Shown here piece after piece: positions 32,412-40,765 of a stretch of DNA of 64,000 nt (the first letter of the stretch is position 1; each line of letters starts with the position of its first letter). The position numbers and the translations under genes are program-made. This DNA comes from Chryseobacterium sp. OSA05B (GTDB lineage Bacteria > Bacteroidota > Bacteroidia > Flavobacteriales > Weeksellaceae). The DNA is taken from the NCBI RefSeq assembly GCF_019970065.1, contig NZ_JAHXYH010000002.1, positions 248,001 through 312,000 on the forward strand, given 5' to 3'. A model generated the notes under the pieces. That model saw only the letters and a list, made by a program, of their open reading frames with translations. It did not search any database and had not been told where the DNA came from.

Positions 32412-32606
32412 TTAGTCAACTGTTATAGTAGAATGAACCTTTCCATCATTAATGATTTTGGTGTCACCAGTATTACCAGGGTTACCATTGGCTCCGGTTT
32501 CTTGTGTTGTTCTAACATTTGTACCACCTCCGAAAATTACTTTTGAATTTTTCAGCTTCTTGTTTTCCAATGAAGAAAAGTTCTTCATTCCTTGTAATTT
32601 TTTCAT
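32412..32606 (-). CDS. RiPP precursor peptide (grasp-with-spasm)
   Basis: 64 residues from the ATG at 32606 (an open frame extends further upstream by chance). The start MKKLQGMKNFSSLENKKL is a typical leader of Bacteroidetes GG-type natural product precursors (MKKL..L followed by a Lys-rich stretch). A FGGG site (about residues 25-28) marks the probable cleavage point. The core (about 28-64) is rich in T, N, G, D and E, with no Cys. It has three TG or TGxxG-like steps (ETGANGNPGNTGD) and ends ITVD. Thr/Ser and Asp/Glu side chains are what the ATP-grasp partner would join. First gene of the operon. Confidence 0.82.
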   Translation of the reverse strand: MKKLQGMKNFSSLENKKLKNSKVIFGGGTNVRTTQETGANGNPGNTGDTKIINDGKVHSTITVD

Positions 32607-32738
32607 AATTGAATAATTTTTAATTAATATTTGTGTTGCCATATCATCCCTGGCATTGGGGTTTGTCATTTTGCATTTCAGCCCGTACTGTACACTTACA
32701 GGCAGATTTGCCAAATGCTGCATCAACGTTGATGGTTT

Positions 32739-32746
32739 CAAAACTA
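32739..32746 (-). promoter_or_regulatory. Candidate -7 box of the RiPP operon
   Basis: TAGTTTTG read leftward, matching TAnnTTTG. It would give a 5' leader of about 125 nt before the precursor gene. No good TTG lies at the -33 position. Confidence 0.35.
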
Positions 32747-33018
32747 TAGATTATTAAATCTCTTTTAAGGGATTTAATGTGTGGATTTGTTGTAAATTAG
32801 GGAGGGCTTTGTGTACGGTTGTACAGGTTAAAATAAATCACAGGAGATCATAAGGCTGTAAAATTTTGTCAACCGGGGATTGAAAAATGTAAGTCCTGAT
32901 TTTAGAGATTAAGTAAACAGATAAATAATCCGATATTTCCATGTGTATGCAGTGTGCATACAAAAAAATACAAGAGAAACAAGGCCATGTGGCTATTCGG
33001 TACATTTAATTTTTCACC

Positions 33019-33026
33019 TATTTTTG
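33019..33026 (+). promoter_or_regulatory. -7 box upstream of 33071
   Basis: TATTTTTG, matching TAnnTTTG, 44 bp before the start. Confidence 0.45.
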
Positions 33027-33070
33027 TACATTGCCCACCAAAGGCAAAACCTAAATCACAAAATCTCGGA

Positions 33071-33622
33071 ATGCAAAATCTTAAACAGCTCAATATTGAT
33101 TTAAAAAATTACCTTGAAGAAAAGACAGGACAACTTGTTGATGCTCTTGTACAAGTGCTCAAAGGGGAAAGCGCAGAGTATCTGAGCGGAAAGACCAAAA
33201 CAGATAGGGTAGCTTTTTATTTCGAATATGAATATGATTATCTGGATATCACAACACGGACTGTAGACCAATCCGGAGCGGTCATAATCAACCCCGTTTT
33301 TTTATTCCCTCAAAGAGAAAAACGGAGCGATCAGAAAGAAGACTGGAACGCGTTTTTACCGGAACGGATATGGACCGCAGCTACAGATTTTCAGGAAAAG
33401 TGTGAAAATGATGAGGACTTCGATGATGCATGGGATGAATACAATGAAGAAAAATATGAGCTATTTGAAAACTGGTTTTTTGATGGGTGGAAAAAAGCTT
33501 CAGCACATACGGAAAGCAAGATAGACGCTTATTTTTCAATTCACGATACCTACTTTAAAACAGATCTGAATACCTGGCAGACGATCAGCGATGACGAAAT
33601 TGCAAAACGGTATACATCATAA
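33071..33622 (+). CDS. Hypothetical acidic protein
   Basis: 183 residues from the ATG at 33071, chosen because a -7 box lies just upstream and the longer frame would cover it. Strongly acidic and aromatic: FEYEYDYLDITTRTVDQ, EDFDDAWDEYNEEKYELFENWFFDGWKKA. No signal or membrane helix. Such acidic Trp-rich proteins recur in Bacteroidetes without known function. It is followed after 33 nt by two coupled membrane-protein genes. Confidence 0.65.
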   Translation: MQNLKQLNIDLKNYLEEKTGQLVDALVQVLKGESAEYLSGKTKTDRVAFYFEYEYDYLDITTRTVDQSGAVIINPVFLFPQREKRSDQKEDWNAFLPERIWTAATDFQEKCENDEDFDDAWDEYNEEKYELFENWFFDGWKKASAHTESKIDAYFSIHDTYFKTDLNTWQTISDDEIAKRYTS

Positions 33623-33655
33623 AATAAAATACATTAAAATATATCACAATTTATT

Positions 33656-34120
33656 ATGAACACTTATCAATTTTACAAAAGAGACGGAAACCTGTTAATT
33701 TTTAAAAACCAGCCAGTATTTGTAGCCGTATTGGCTATTCTTACATTCATTGCTGCAGGATTCTCTTATAAGTATAAAATTCCTTTATTAGCCTTATTTC
33801 TTGTTGCTTTTGGAGGTCTTATGATCGCCAATTTCTTTGCGAAAAAGTTTGTGATTGATCCGCAGCAGCAGACCATTACCTGTAAGCCTAGTATTTTTGT
33901 TCCTACAAAGATTTATTATTTTCAGGATTTCACTCATTTTGAAGTGTTGGCGATGAAATATCTTGGCTTTATCACAACCAATGTATTCCTGAATATCTAT
34001 TTTGAGGTGAATGGAAAAGAGAAGAAATTTGCGGTAGGACAGGCCCTTACGCATAAAAGCATACAGAAAATGGTGAACGAAACAGAAGATATTATGCGCT
34101 TAAATGAAAATGTACGATGA
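33656..34120 (+). CDS. Two-helix membrane protein with PH-like tail
   Basis: 154 residues. Two membrane helices (about 20-36, 42-62) are followed by a domain beginning KKFVIDPQQQTITCKPSIFVPTKIYYFQDFTHFEV, a strand pattern like the bacterial PH-type domains found after membrane hairpins. Its stop overlaps the next start (ATGA). Similar layout to the next protein suggests an ancient duplication. Confidence 0.6.
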   Translation: MNTYQFYKRDGNLLIFKNQPVFVAVLAILTFIAAGFSYKYKIPLLALFLVAFGGLMIANFFAKKFVIDPQQQTITCKPSIFVPTKIYYFQDFTHFEVLAMKYLGFITTNVFLNIYFEVNGKEKKFAVGQALTHKSIQKMVNETEDIMRLNENVR

Positions 34121-34632
34121 ATAATACCAAAGACCAATATAAATTTGAGAATAATGGCAGTGATATAAGCTTTATGCCTAATTACAACTTCATACACACC
34201 TTAAAATGGTGTTTGGGAGCAGGTATTCTTGCCATTCCGGTGCTGTATTATTTCAGAAATATACTGTCTCAGAATGCCTTTACCATTGCTGCTGTTGTAT
34301 TAGGAATCTACATGATTTATTTTCTGTGGGATCTTCTTTTTAGAATTCCTGTAAAATACATATTCGATAAGCGGGAGAAGTGTATTTACCGAAAACTATT
34401 TCTTACCAAAAAGATCATGAGTTTTGATGAAATGACTTATTTCATCAATGAAGACAGCGGAGGATATTATTATGTGATTGGGAAAAAGAGAAATCAGTTT
34501 GTTAAAAACTACAGAATCAGTAATTATTTTTCAGGATCTAAAAAATCCCGTCTGAGAGAGGATGAATTCCTTACGAATATATTATACCCCGTACTCGATG
34601 CCATAGATGTCCCGATCAACAGACCACATTAA
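34117..34632 (+). CDS. Two-helix membrane protein, paralogue-like partner
   Basis: 171 residues. Two membrane helices (about 30-48, 56-75), then IPVKYIFDKREKCIYRKLFLTKKIMSFDEMTYFI, matching the layout of the protein before it. Coupled by 4 nt. The two probably form one membrane complex. Function unknown. Confidence 0.6.
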   Translation: MNNTKDQYKFENNGSDISFMPNYNFIHTLKWCLGAGILAIPVLYYFRNILSQNAFTIAAVVLGIYMIYFLWDLLFRIPVKYIFDKREKCIYRKLFLTKKIMSFDEMTYFINEDSGGYYYVIGKKRNQFVKNYRISNYFSGSKKSRLREDEFLTNILYPVLDAIDVPINRPH

Positions 34633-34639
34633 CGGCGAT

Positions 34640-34860
34640 GTATAACGCGCGGGTTTGAGAGTCGGAGCGTTTTAGAGTATATGAGTGTAAAAAAAGTTAC
34701 TGGTTAACGGTTGTTTGTTGGCAGTAATTAAGCTTCACATTCTAATAGTTTAAGTCTAAGTTTAAAACCTGATATCTGGTGGCTGAGGACCTCGAAGCCA
34801 CCAGCTCATACTATTTAAGATCTGATATCTGATATCTGATGTCTGGCATCTAATATCTTA
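34640..34860. repeat. Dispersed intergenic repeat, copy B (partial)
   Basis: Begins GCGGGTTTGAGAGTC like copy A and ends in a series of GATATCTGATATCTGATGTCTGG words. The middle differs and contains the hairpin CTGGTGGCT/AGCCACCAG (34776-34784 with 34796-34804) around GAGGACCTCGA. Confidence 0.6.
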
Positions 34861-34865
34861 ACTCC

Positions 34866-34903
34866 AAAAAAAGCTCGGGCTGTTTCGAAGAAACAGCCCG
34901 AGC
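34866..34903 (-). terminator. Terminator of the transketolase operon
   Basis: A 14-bp perfect stem GCTCGGGCTGTTTC (34873-34886) with GAAACAGCCCGAGC (34890-34903), loop GAA. An A run on the left gives the U run when read leftward. Confidence 0.95.
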
Positions 34904-34925
34904 CCGTATATGATAGTCAATCTGA

Positions 34926-35873
34926 CTAGTTAGCTAAAATTCTCTTCACAGCTTCTTTTACAGCCTCTGAATCGATTTTATATTTCTTCATAAGCTCAGC
35001 AGGCGTTGCAGACTCTCCGAATGTATCGTTTACGGCTACGAATTCCTGTCTTGTAGGTCTCTTTCTTGCAAGCATACCCGCAACAGATTCTCCTAAACCA
35101 CCAAGATAGTTGTGCTCTTCAGCTGTAACAATCTTACCTGTTTTTTCTACAGATTTTAAGATGATTTCCTCGTCTAAAGGTTTGATTGTATGGATATTGA
35201 TCACCTCACAAGAGATTCCTTCTTTTTCAAGCTCGTCTGCAGCTACAAGAGACTCCCAAACAAGGTGTCCGGTTGCAACAATCGTTACATCAGTACCTTC
35301 CTGAAGAAGAATTCCTTTTCCGATTTCGAAAGGCATATCTTCCGGAATGAATACAGGAACGGTAGGTCTTCCGAATCTTAAATATACAGGACCTTCAAAG
35401 TCAGCAATAGCGATAGTCGCTGCCTTAGTCTGGTTGTAGTCACAAGGGTTGATTACGGTCATACCCGGAAGCATTTTCATCATTCCGATATCTTCCAGAA
35501 CCTGGTGCGTAGCACCATCTTCACCTAAAGTAAGACCGGCATGAGATGCACAGATCTTTACATTTTTTCCTGAATAAGCGATAGACTGACGGATCTGGTC
35601 ATACACTCTTGAAGTAGAGAAGTTCGCGAAAGTTCCGGTAAAAGGAATTTTTCCTGTGATGCTCAAACCTGCAGCAATTCCCATCATATTAGCCTCTGCG
35701 ATACCTATCTGAAAGAATCTTTCCGGTGCTTTTTCAATGAATTTCTCCATTTTCAAAGAACCGATAAGGTCTGCACAAAGTGCCACTACGTTAGGGTTTT
35801 TGTCGGCAAGTTCTGCTAATCCGGCTCCGAATCCTGAACGCGTATCCTTTTTTTCTGTATATGTATATTTCAT
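34926..35873 (-). CDS. Transketolase, C-terminal subunit
   Basis: 315 residues. Carries the pyrimidine-binding and C-terminal transketolase domains: NVVALCADLIGSLKMEKFIEKAPERFFQIGIAEANMMGIAAGLS, ASHAGLTLGEDGATHQVLEDIGMM and TAEEHNYLGGLGESVAGM. With the N-terminal subunit it forms a split transketolase that moves two-carbon units in the non-oxidative pentose phosphate pathway, using thiamine diphosphate. Split genes are common in Bacteroidetes. Gap of 84 bp to the first subunit. Confidence 0.93.
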   Translation of the reverse strand: MKYTYTEKKDTRSGFGAGLAELADKNPNVVALCADLIGSLKMEKFIEKAPERFFQIGIAEANMMGIAAGLSITGKIPFTGTFANFSTSRVYDQIRQSIAYSGKNVKICASHAGLTLGEDGATHQVLEDIGMMKMLPGMTVINPCDYNQTKAATIAIADFEGPVYLRFGRPTVPVFIPEDMPFEIGKGILLQEGTDVTIVATGHLVWESLVAADELEKEGISCEVINIHTIKPLDEEIILKSVEKTGKIVTAEEHNYLGGLGESVAGMLARKRPTRQEFVAVNDTFGESATPAELMKKYKIDSEAVKEAVKRILAN

Positions 35874-35957
35874 TTTTTTTACTAAAGTTTTTAATAATGG
35901 ATAAATGATATTTCTAAGGATGTCAAAACACCATCACTTATCGTGGATTATTGATGA

Positions 35958-36809
35958 TTAATAATCAGCGGGAGCTTCCAGATATAATTGTTTGAATGCG
36001 GTTTCAAGCTGCTCATCATTAGGAGCTTTTCCATGCCATGCATGAGAACCCATCATATAATCTACACCGTAGCCCATTTCTGTATGAAGAATGATTACTA
36101 CAGGTTTTCCTTTTCCTGTCTCAGTTTTTGCTTTTTCAAGAATAGCAATTACCGCTTCAAGATCATTACCGTTTTTCTCTTCCAGAACAGTCCATCCGAA
36201 TGCTTCAAGTTTAGCATGAAGATTTCCCAAGCTCAATACATCATCCGTATCCCCATCAATCTGACGTCCATTGTAGTCAATCGTTGAAATAATATTGTCA
36301 ACTTTCTTCGCTGCAGCATACATCAAAGCTTCCCAAACTTGACCTTCCTGAAGTTCACCATCACCGTGAAGCGTGTAAACAAGAGAAGTATCTCCGTCAA
36401 GTTTTTTACCCTGAGCTACACCAAGCGCTACAGAAAGTCCCTGACCAAGAGATCCGGAAGCGATTCTGATACCCGGAAGACCCTCATGAGTAGTAGGATG
36501 ACCCTGAAGTCTTGAATCCAGCTTTCTGAAAGTTTTAAGTTCTTCTACCGGAAAAAAGCCAAATCTCGCTAATGTAGAATAGAAAACCGGTGAAATATGC
36601 CCGTTTGAAAGATAAAAATGATCCTCATTCTTACCCTCCATTGTAAAAGGTAGCTTATAATTCATCACCTTTCCATACAGCGCTGTGAAGAATTCCGTAC
36701 AACCTAAACTTCCGCCCGGGTGTCCTGAATTCACAGCGTGAACCATTCTTAAAATGTCTCTTCTGATCTGCGTAGTAAGAGATTTTAACTCTTCAATACT
36801 TTTACTCAT
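35958..36809 (-). CDS. Transketolase, N-terminal subunit
   Basis: 283 residues. Thiamine diphosphate domain: VNSGHPGGSLGCTEFFTALYG with the active-site His, LSNGHISPVFYS, SLGQGLSVALGVAQGKKLDG, and the cofactor motif HGDGELQEGQVWEALMYAAAKKVDNIISTIDYNG. First gene of the split pair; ends with MGSHAWHGKAPNDEQLE. Adjacent C-terminal subunit completes the enzyme. Confidence 0.93.
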   Translation of the reverse strand: MSKSIEELKSLTTQIRRDILRMVHAVNSGHPGGSLGCTEFFTALYGKVMNYKLPFTMEGKNEDHFYLSNGHISPVFYSTLARFGFFPVEELKTFRKLDSRLQGHPTTHEGLPGIRIASGSLGQGLSVALGVAQGKKLDGDTSLVYTLHGDGELQEGQVWEALMYAAAKKVDNIISTIDYNGRQIDGDTDDVLSLGNLHAKLEAFGWTVLEEKNGNDLEAVIAILEKAKTETGKGKPVVIILHTEMGYGVDYMMGSHAWHGKAPNDEQLETAFKQLYLEAPADY

Positions 36810-36865
36810 TATATCTGATTTATTTGCACGCGAATTTACAATTTTTTCACGGCTTACGGAAATGC

Positions 36866-36893
36866 AAAAACCCGGACTTGTGATCCGGATTTA
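36866..36893 (-). terminator. Terminator of the gene at 36919
   Basis: CCGGA (36872-36876) pairs with TCCGG (36884-36888), flanked by complementary A and T runs, read leftward with a U run. Confidence 0.7.
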
Positions 36894-36918
36894 GAATTAT
36901 TTCAGAGAAATACTGGTT

Positions 36919-37437
36919 TTAACAGCCTTCGTTAAGGTATACCGATATTTCTGTAATAATATTGTTAACAAATTTAAAAGTGAGTTGAGTTCCGGCGTCA
37001 AGGTCTTCTAAGGTGAAGTATCCGGTATCTTTCAATCGTTTTTCACCCTTGTCATCCCAGGCAGGATGTACCGTAAAGCTGGGGTGATTTCTGTAGGCAT
37101 TAATAAGGTCATCTTTTGTATTTCCAATGCCGATACCGCTTTTTGTTTTAAATTTTTTACTGGTAGTGGTAAGTCCCATAATGCTTGCCGCATTGGGTTT
37201 TGCTTCACTGATATAAGTTTCATAAAGATCGATCTGGATCAGTTCACCATTGTATTTTACATTGTTTTTGAACTGTCCGTCCGTTATTTTTAATTTTGTA
37301 CCGGCTATTTTTTCTCCTTCTGCTTTTTCCATAAAGACTTTGTAAGGTCCCATTCTTAAAGTGGAAACCTCAAAATCCTGCGCAGTCATAAGGCCGAATG
37401 TGAGCACGAATACGAAAAGTGAAATAATTTTTTTCAT
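36919..37437 (-). CDS. Secreted protein of unknown function
   Basis: 172 residues. Sec signal peptide (FVFVLTFGLMTAQ, cut near residue 20). The mature domain has GTKLKITDGQFKNNVKYNGELIQIDLYETYISEAKPNAASI, then KKFKTKSGIGIGNTKDDLINAYRNHPSF, and ends in a beta hairpin with a C-terminal Cys. The GIGIGNTKDDLINAY element is shared with small Bacteroidetes periplasmic proteins of unknown role (SmpA/OmlA-like loop GxTkxxv..ll). Single gene with a terminator. Confidence 0.65.
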   Translation of the reverse strand: MKKIISLFVFVLTFGLMTAQDFEVSTLRMGPYKVFMEKAEGEKIAGTKLKITDGQFKNNVKYNGELIQIDLYETYISEAKPNAASIMGLTTTSKKFKTKSGIGIGNTKDDLINAYRNHPSFTVHPAWDDKGEKRLKDTGYFTLEDLDAGTQLTFKFVNNIITEISVYLNEGC

Positions 37438-37440
37438 GGT

Positions 37441-37548
37441 TGATAATAGATTGTATAGGGGTTTGAGAGGTTTAGAGTTAATAGGTTTTTGGGAATATTA
37501 CTGGCTGACATTCGTTGGTTCGTAGGGTCTGATGTCTAATGTCTCATC
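37441..37548. repeat. Dispersed intergenic repeat, copy C (partial)
   Basis: GGGGTTTGAGAGGTTTAGAGTT at one end and GGGTCTGATGTCTAATGTCTCATCTT at the other; same word set and orientation as copies A and E, but without the GCTTCGCAAG block. Confidence 0.55.
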
Positions 37549-38238
37549 TTAATTCTTTCCCAATGCTTTATCAATAGCCTTTTTAGCAATAGTTTCCATA
37601 ATAGTATAACCTGCCGGATCGGGATGAATTCCGTCACCTGAAAGACCTTCACGCATACCGCCCTTGTCATTACGCATGGGTGTATTATAATCGATGAAAG
37701 TGATTTTGCTGCTGTGAGAATATTGTTTGAGTCTTGTATTTAAGGCATCTACTTTTTGAGCTACATCGGTGATTTCCTTACGCCACGGAAATGCAGCTGC
37801 AGGCAGTGCAGAGGCAATAATTACCTTTATCCCGTTGCTTCGGGCAATATCTGTCATGGCTTTAATATTATTGAATGTAAAATCCGGATCATAGGCTCCT
37901 GAGTTTTGAGCAATATCGTTGGTACCGGCATTGATGATCACCAGTTTCGGTTTTAAAGCCACCACATCATTTTGAAATCGTAAAAGCATTTGTGAAGAGG
38001 TTTGTCCACTGATCCCCCTGCCTACATAGTTATTGTCAGAAAAAAATGCAGAATGACTTTTTACCCAGCCTTCCGTAATGGAATTGCCCATAAAGACCAC
38101 ATCCACTTTTTTCTTCACATTTAAAATGGCTGTATTGTCTTCTCTGTACCTGGCCAGATTAGCAAAATCAACAGCACTTTGTGCATGTACCAACTCGCCT
38201 ACAAGTAAGCCAATAGCTATGAATAGGGATAATTTCAT
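37549..38238 (-). CDS. SGNH/GDSL esterase, exported
   Basis: 229 residues. Signal peptide ending VHAQ (about residue 20). SGNH hydrolase blocks: VVFMGNSITEGW with nucleophile S53, GRGISGQTSSQMLLRF, VIINAGTNDIAQ and the His/Asp pair in GDGIHPDPAGY. This branch contains acetyl- and sialic-acid-esterases and lipases acting on carbohydrate esters; the exact substrate is unknown. The protein acts in the periplasm or outside the cell. Located between repeat copy C and the sodium symporter. Confidence 0.9.
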   Translation of the reverse strand: MKLSLFIAIGLLVGELVHAQSAVDFANLARYREDNTAILNVKKKVDVVFMGNSITEGWVKSHSAFFSDNNYVGRGISGQTSSQMLLRFQNDVVALKPKLVIINAGTNDIAQNSGAYDPDFTFNNIKAMTDIARSNGIKVIIASALPAAAFPWRKEITDVAQKVDALNTRLKQYSHSSKITFIDYNTPMRNDKGGMREGLSGDGIHPDPAGYTIMETIAKKAIDKALGKN

Positions 38239-38309
38239 ATCGAATGTTATCTGTTATAAAATCTAATTTTCAATAGGAACGGGCTTTAACCCATTTACAA
38301 AATTAAATA

Positions 38310-39749
38310 TTATTTCTTTCTGATCAGCCAAAGTCCTATGAAAGTCAACAATCCGTTGATGATCAGTAATTCAAGCCCGATCTTGAAATCTCCGAATAGG
38401 TTTTCCTGGTATTTATCAATAAAGAATGAGATCACCGGTGCTGCAATACATACGTAAGGAACCAGTTTGTCATTCACTTTGTATTTTGTGAAAATTCCGA
38501 AGGCGAAAAGTCCCAGAAGAGGTCCGTAGGTGAATCCTGCAAGCTTTAGAATAAGCCCGATCATGGAATTGTCATTGATCATTTTAAAAATAACCACCAT
38601 AATCAGGAAAGAAAGGGCCACAATTAAGTGGATATTTTTTCTGAATTTTTCTTTTTTGGAATCATCCCAGTCTTTCTTTTCTTTCATGCCAAAAATATCG
38701 ATGCATAAAGAAGAGGTAAGAGCGGTCATAGCACCATCTGCACTTGGAAATAACGCTGAAATCAACGCAATAATGAAGATGATGGAAATAAAACCTGGCA
38801 TATGATTCAAAGCTACATCAGGGAAAAGCTGATCTCCTGCACTCGTTACATGTTCCTGTGCTCCGTAAAGGTGAAGAAGTCCGCCCATATAAAGGAATAA
38901 TGAGATAACCCCAAGAAGAATAAATCCTAATGTCACCATGTTTTTCTGCGAATCCTTCAGTCTCGTTACCGATAAACTTTTCTGCATCATTTCCTGATCG
39001 ATTCCCGTCATTGTAATCGTGATGAAAGCTCCGGCCAGGATCTGTTTCACAAAGAAACTTTTCTGGTTCGGGTCAAAATCAAAAATTCTGGTGTAGCCTT
39101 TATCCTGCATCGCCGTAAAACTTTCGCCAAAGCTTAAGCCCAGATGATTCAGCATATATACCGTACAGATGATTAATCCCAAAAGCATACATGAAGTTTG
39201 TAAGGTATCCGTCCAGACAATGGTTTTTACCCCTCCTTCATAAGTATACAGAATGATCATCGCTAAAATAATCAGTGTCGTTACAATAAACGGAATACCT
39301 AAACTGTCCAGAATCGTAAGCTGAAGAATATTCACCACCAGATACAGTCTTGCAGTGGCACCTACCAGTCGGGAAACAATAAAGATCCACGCTCCCGATT
39401 TATAAGACAGCTGACCCATTCTCTGCTGAAGATATCCATAAATAGAAGTCAGTTTCAGACGGTAATACAAGGGAAGAAGAACATAAGCCACCACCATATA
39501 GCCGATAAGATATCCCAGTGTGATCTGCAGATACCCGAATTTATCATTTCCTACTGCTCCCGGAACACTCACAAACGTAACACCGGACAGCGAGGTCCCA
39601 ATCATCCCGAAAGCTACCAGCATCCAATTACTCTTACGGTTTCCGATAAAGAAACTCTCATTATCACTTCCTTTCCCTGTTTTGTAGGCTACCCACAGCA
39701 GGAGTGCGAAGTAGACGATAATAATAGACAGTAATATAATTGGAGACAT
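38310..39749 (-). CDS. Sodium:solute symporter (SSS family)
   Basis: 479 residues, about 13 membrane helices. The SSS signature is visible in the N-terminal half: SNWMLVAFGMIGTSLSGVTFVSVPGAVG, GYLQITLGYLIGYMVVAYVLLPLYY and SIYGYLQQRMG. Uses the sodium gradient to import a small solute; the substrate (sugar, amino acid, sialic acid) cannot be read from the sequence. Adjacent to the SGNH esterase, which might free its substrate; this is only a neighbourhood inference. A -7 box TATATTTG lies 23 bp upstream. Confidence 0.92.
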   Translation of the reverse strand: MSPIILLSIIIVYFALLLWVAYKTGKGSDNESFFIGNRKSNWMLVAFGMIGTSLSGVTFVSVPGAVGNDKFGYLQITLGYLIGYMVVAYVLLPLYYRLKLTSIYGYLQQRMGQLSYKSGAWIFIVSRLVGATARLYLVVNILQLTILDSLGIPFIVTTLIILAMIILYTYEGGVKTIVWTDTLQTSCMLLGLIICTVYMLNHLGLSFGESFTAMQDKGYTRIFDFDPNQKSFFVKQILAGAFITITMTGIDQEMMQKSLSVTRLKDSQKNMVTLGFILLGVISLFLYMGGLLHLYGAQEHVTSAGDQLFPDVALNHMPGFISIIFIIALISALFPSADGAMTALTSSLCIDIFGMKEKKDWDDSKKEKFRKNIHLIVALSFLIMVVIFKMINDNSMIGLILKLAGFTYGPLLGLFAFGIFTKYKVNDKLVPYVCIAAPVISFFIDKYQENLFGDFKIGLELLIINGLLTFIGLWLIRKK

Positions 39750-39771
39750 AGTTTTTTCAATTAAAATTTTA

Positions 39772-39779
39772 CAAATATA
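39772..39779 (-). promoter_or_regulatory. -7 box of the symporter gene
   Basis: TATATTTG read leftward, matching TAnnTTTG; 22 bp from the start codon. Confidence 0.5.
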
Positions 39780-39800
39780 GTTTTTTTCTGTTCTGGTAAA

Positions 39801-39836
39801 AGAAAAAGCCTTTCAGATGTTAAACTCTGAAAGGCC
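39801..39836 (-). terminator. Terminator of the stress/redox cluster
   Basis: GCCTTTCAGA (39808-39817) pairs with TCTGAAAGGC (39826-39835), with an A run that reads as U run leftward. Confidence 0.9.
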
Positions 39837-39861
39837 TGTATCTCAAGGACGGAAATTAGGA

Positions 39862-40149
39862 TCAGTTCACCAATACATCCTGCAGCTCCTCACTTTTCTG
39901 AAAACTTGCTTTGGCAAACGGACAGAGAGGAATGATTTTTTTATTGTTTTTCCTGGCAAAATCTACTGCTGCCAGAAGCATTTCTTTTCCTACGCCTTTT
40001 CCGTTGTAGGCTTCTTCCACCTCCGTGTGGTCAATGATGAATCTTTCTTCTCCGGCCCAGGTATACGTCATGAGCCCTGCGTGTTTTCCATCTATGAAAG
40101 CCTCAAAACTTCCGTGTTTCTCGTCGTTGTTTTGTTTTACTTCGATCAT
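39862..40149 (-). CDS. Small GNAT-type acyl-CoA acetyltransferase (N-acetyltransferase)
   Basis: 95 residues, the one-domain YjdJ/NATD1 size. Acetyl-CoA pocket motif VEEAYNGKGVGKEMLLAAVDFARKN, then IIPLCPFAKASFQKSEEL with the C-x-F-A element of the small GNAT subgroup. Substrate unknown. A second member of this subgroup lies at 42855. One nucleotide separates its start from the OsmC stop, so it is the last gene of that operon. Confidence 0.88.
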   Translation of the reverse strand: MIEVKQNNDEKHGSFEAFIDGKHAGLMTYTWAGEERFIIDHTEVEEAYNGKGVGKEMLLAAVDFARKNNKKIIPLCPFAKASFQKSEELQDVLVN

Positions 40150-40150
40150 G

Positions 40151-40546
40151 TTATGAGAATTTTGTTAGTATTTCTATATCGTTAGTTAATATCTTGTGTA
40201 CAGGGCAGGCATCGGCGATGGTATGCAGTCTTTTCAGCTGTTCGTCATCCAGAATACCTTCAAAGCTGATGTCTCTTTTGAAAATCGCTCTTTTCGTTAA
40301 AGGAAAATTTTCGAGTTCTACTTCTACATTGATGTTTTCCACATCCCATTCCTTTCTTTCGATGTACATTCTTAAGGTAGCTGCCGTACAGCTTGCCAGA
40401 GAGGTCGCTAAGATTTCCATGGGATTGAAACCTTTATTCTGACCTCCCTTATCGATGGGTTCATCTGTAATGATCTGGTTTTCGCCGGCCGTTACCTCAG
40501 TATAATATTTTGTTTTTCCTAAACTTGCTTTTACGGTTACCGCCAT
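40151..40546 (-). CDS. OsmC family peroxide-resistance protein
   Basis: 131 residues. The OsmC/Ohr fold: NKGFNPMEILATSLASCTAATLRMYIERK with the peroxidatic Cys, and the second Cys in ADACPVHKIL. Reduces organic hydroperoxides through a Cys pair. Its start shares one base with the stop of the ferredoxin-like gene (TAATG), indicating coupling. Part of a five-gene redox operon. Confidence 0.93.
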   Translation of the reverse strand: MAVTVKASLGKTKYYTEVTAGENQIITDEPIDKGGQNKGFNPMEILATSLASCTAATLRMYIERKEWDVENINVEVELENFPLTKRAIFKRDISFEGILDDEQLKRLHTIADACPVHKILTNDIEILTKFS

Positions 40547-40764
40547 TATTGTTCTGTATTGAATTTATAACTTAATGCACCTGACGGGCATTGGTCTATC
40601 TGATTTTTAAGTTCTTGCGGACTTGCGTTTTCCGCTTTTATCCAGGGTCTGTCTTTGGGATTATAGACTTTGGGAAGCAGTTTTACGCAGACAGCCGAGT
40701 GGATACACTTCTGGGGCTGCCAGATGACAGTGATACTGCCGTTGAGATATTCGTGTGTTTCCAT
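40546..40764 (-). CDS. Divergent 4Fe-4S mono-cluster protein
   Basis: 72 residues. Cysteines C20 (KCIHSAVC), C26 and C59 (QCPSGAL) match the divergent 4Fe-4S mono-cluster family, where the cluster is held by few Cys plus another ligand. Probably an electron carrier for a neighbour such as the FMN reductase. It is coupled to osmC on one side and ends one base from the TMEM175 gene on the other. Confidence 0.85.
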   Translation of the reverse strand: METHEYLNGSITVIWQPQKCIHSAVCVKLLPKVYNPKDRPWIKAENASPQELKNQIDQCPSGALSYKFNTEQ

Positions 40765-40765
40765 A

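Larger units (their letters stand above)
32607..33070. other. Divergent intergenic region upstream of the RiPP operon
   Basis: Non-coding space between two divergent transcription units. A TAGTTTTG box reads leftward at 32739-32746 and a TATTTTTG box reads rightward at 33019-33026. Open frames here are short and show no family signals. Confidence 0.5.

Noticed and set aside
32607..32741. Longer 109-codon reading of the RiPP precursor
   Set aside because: The extra N-terminus lacks leader features; the internal MKKL start is the canonical leader.
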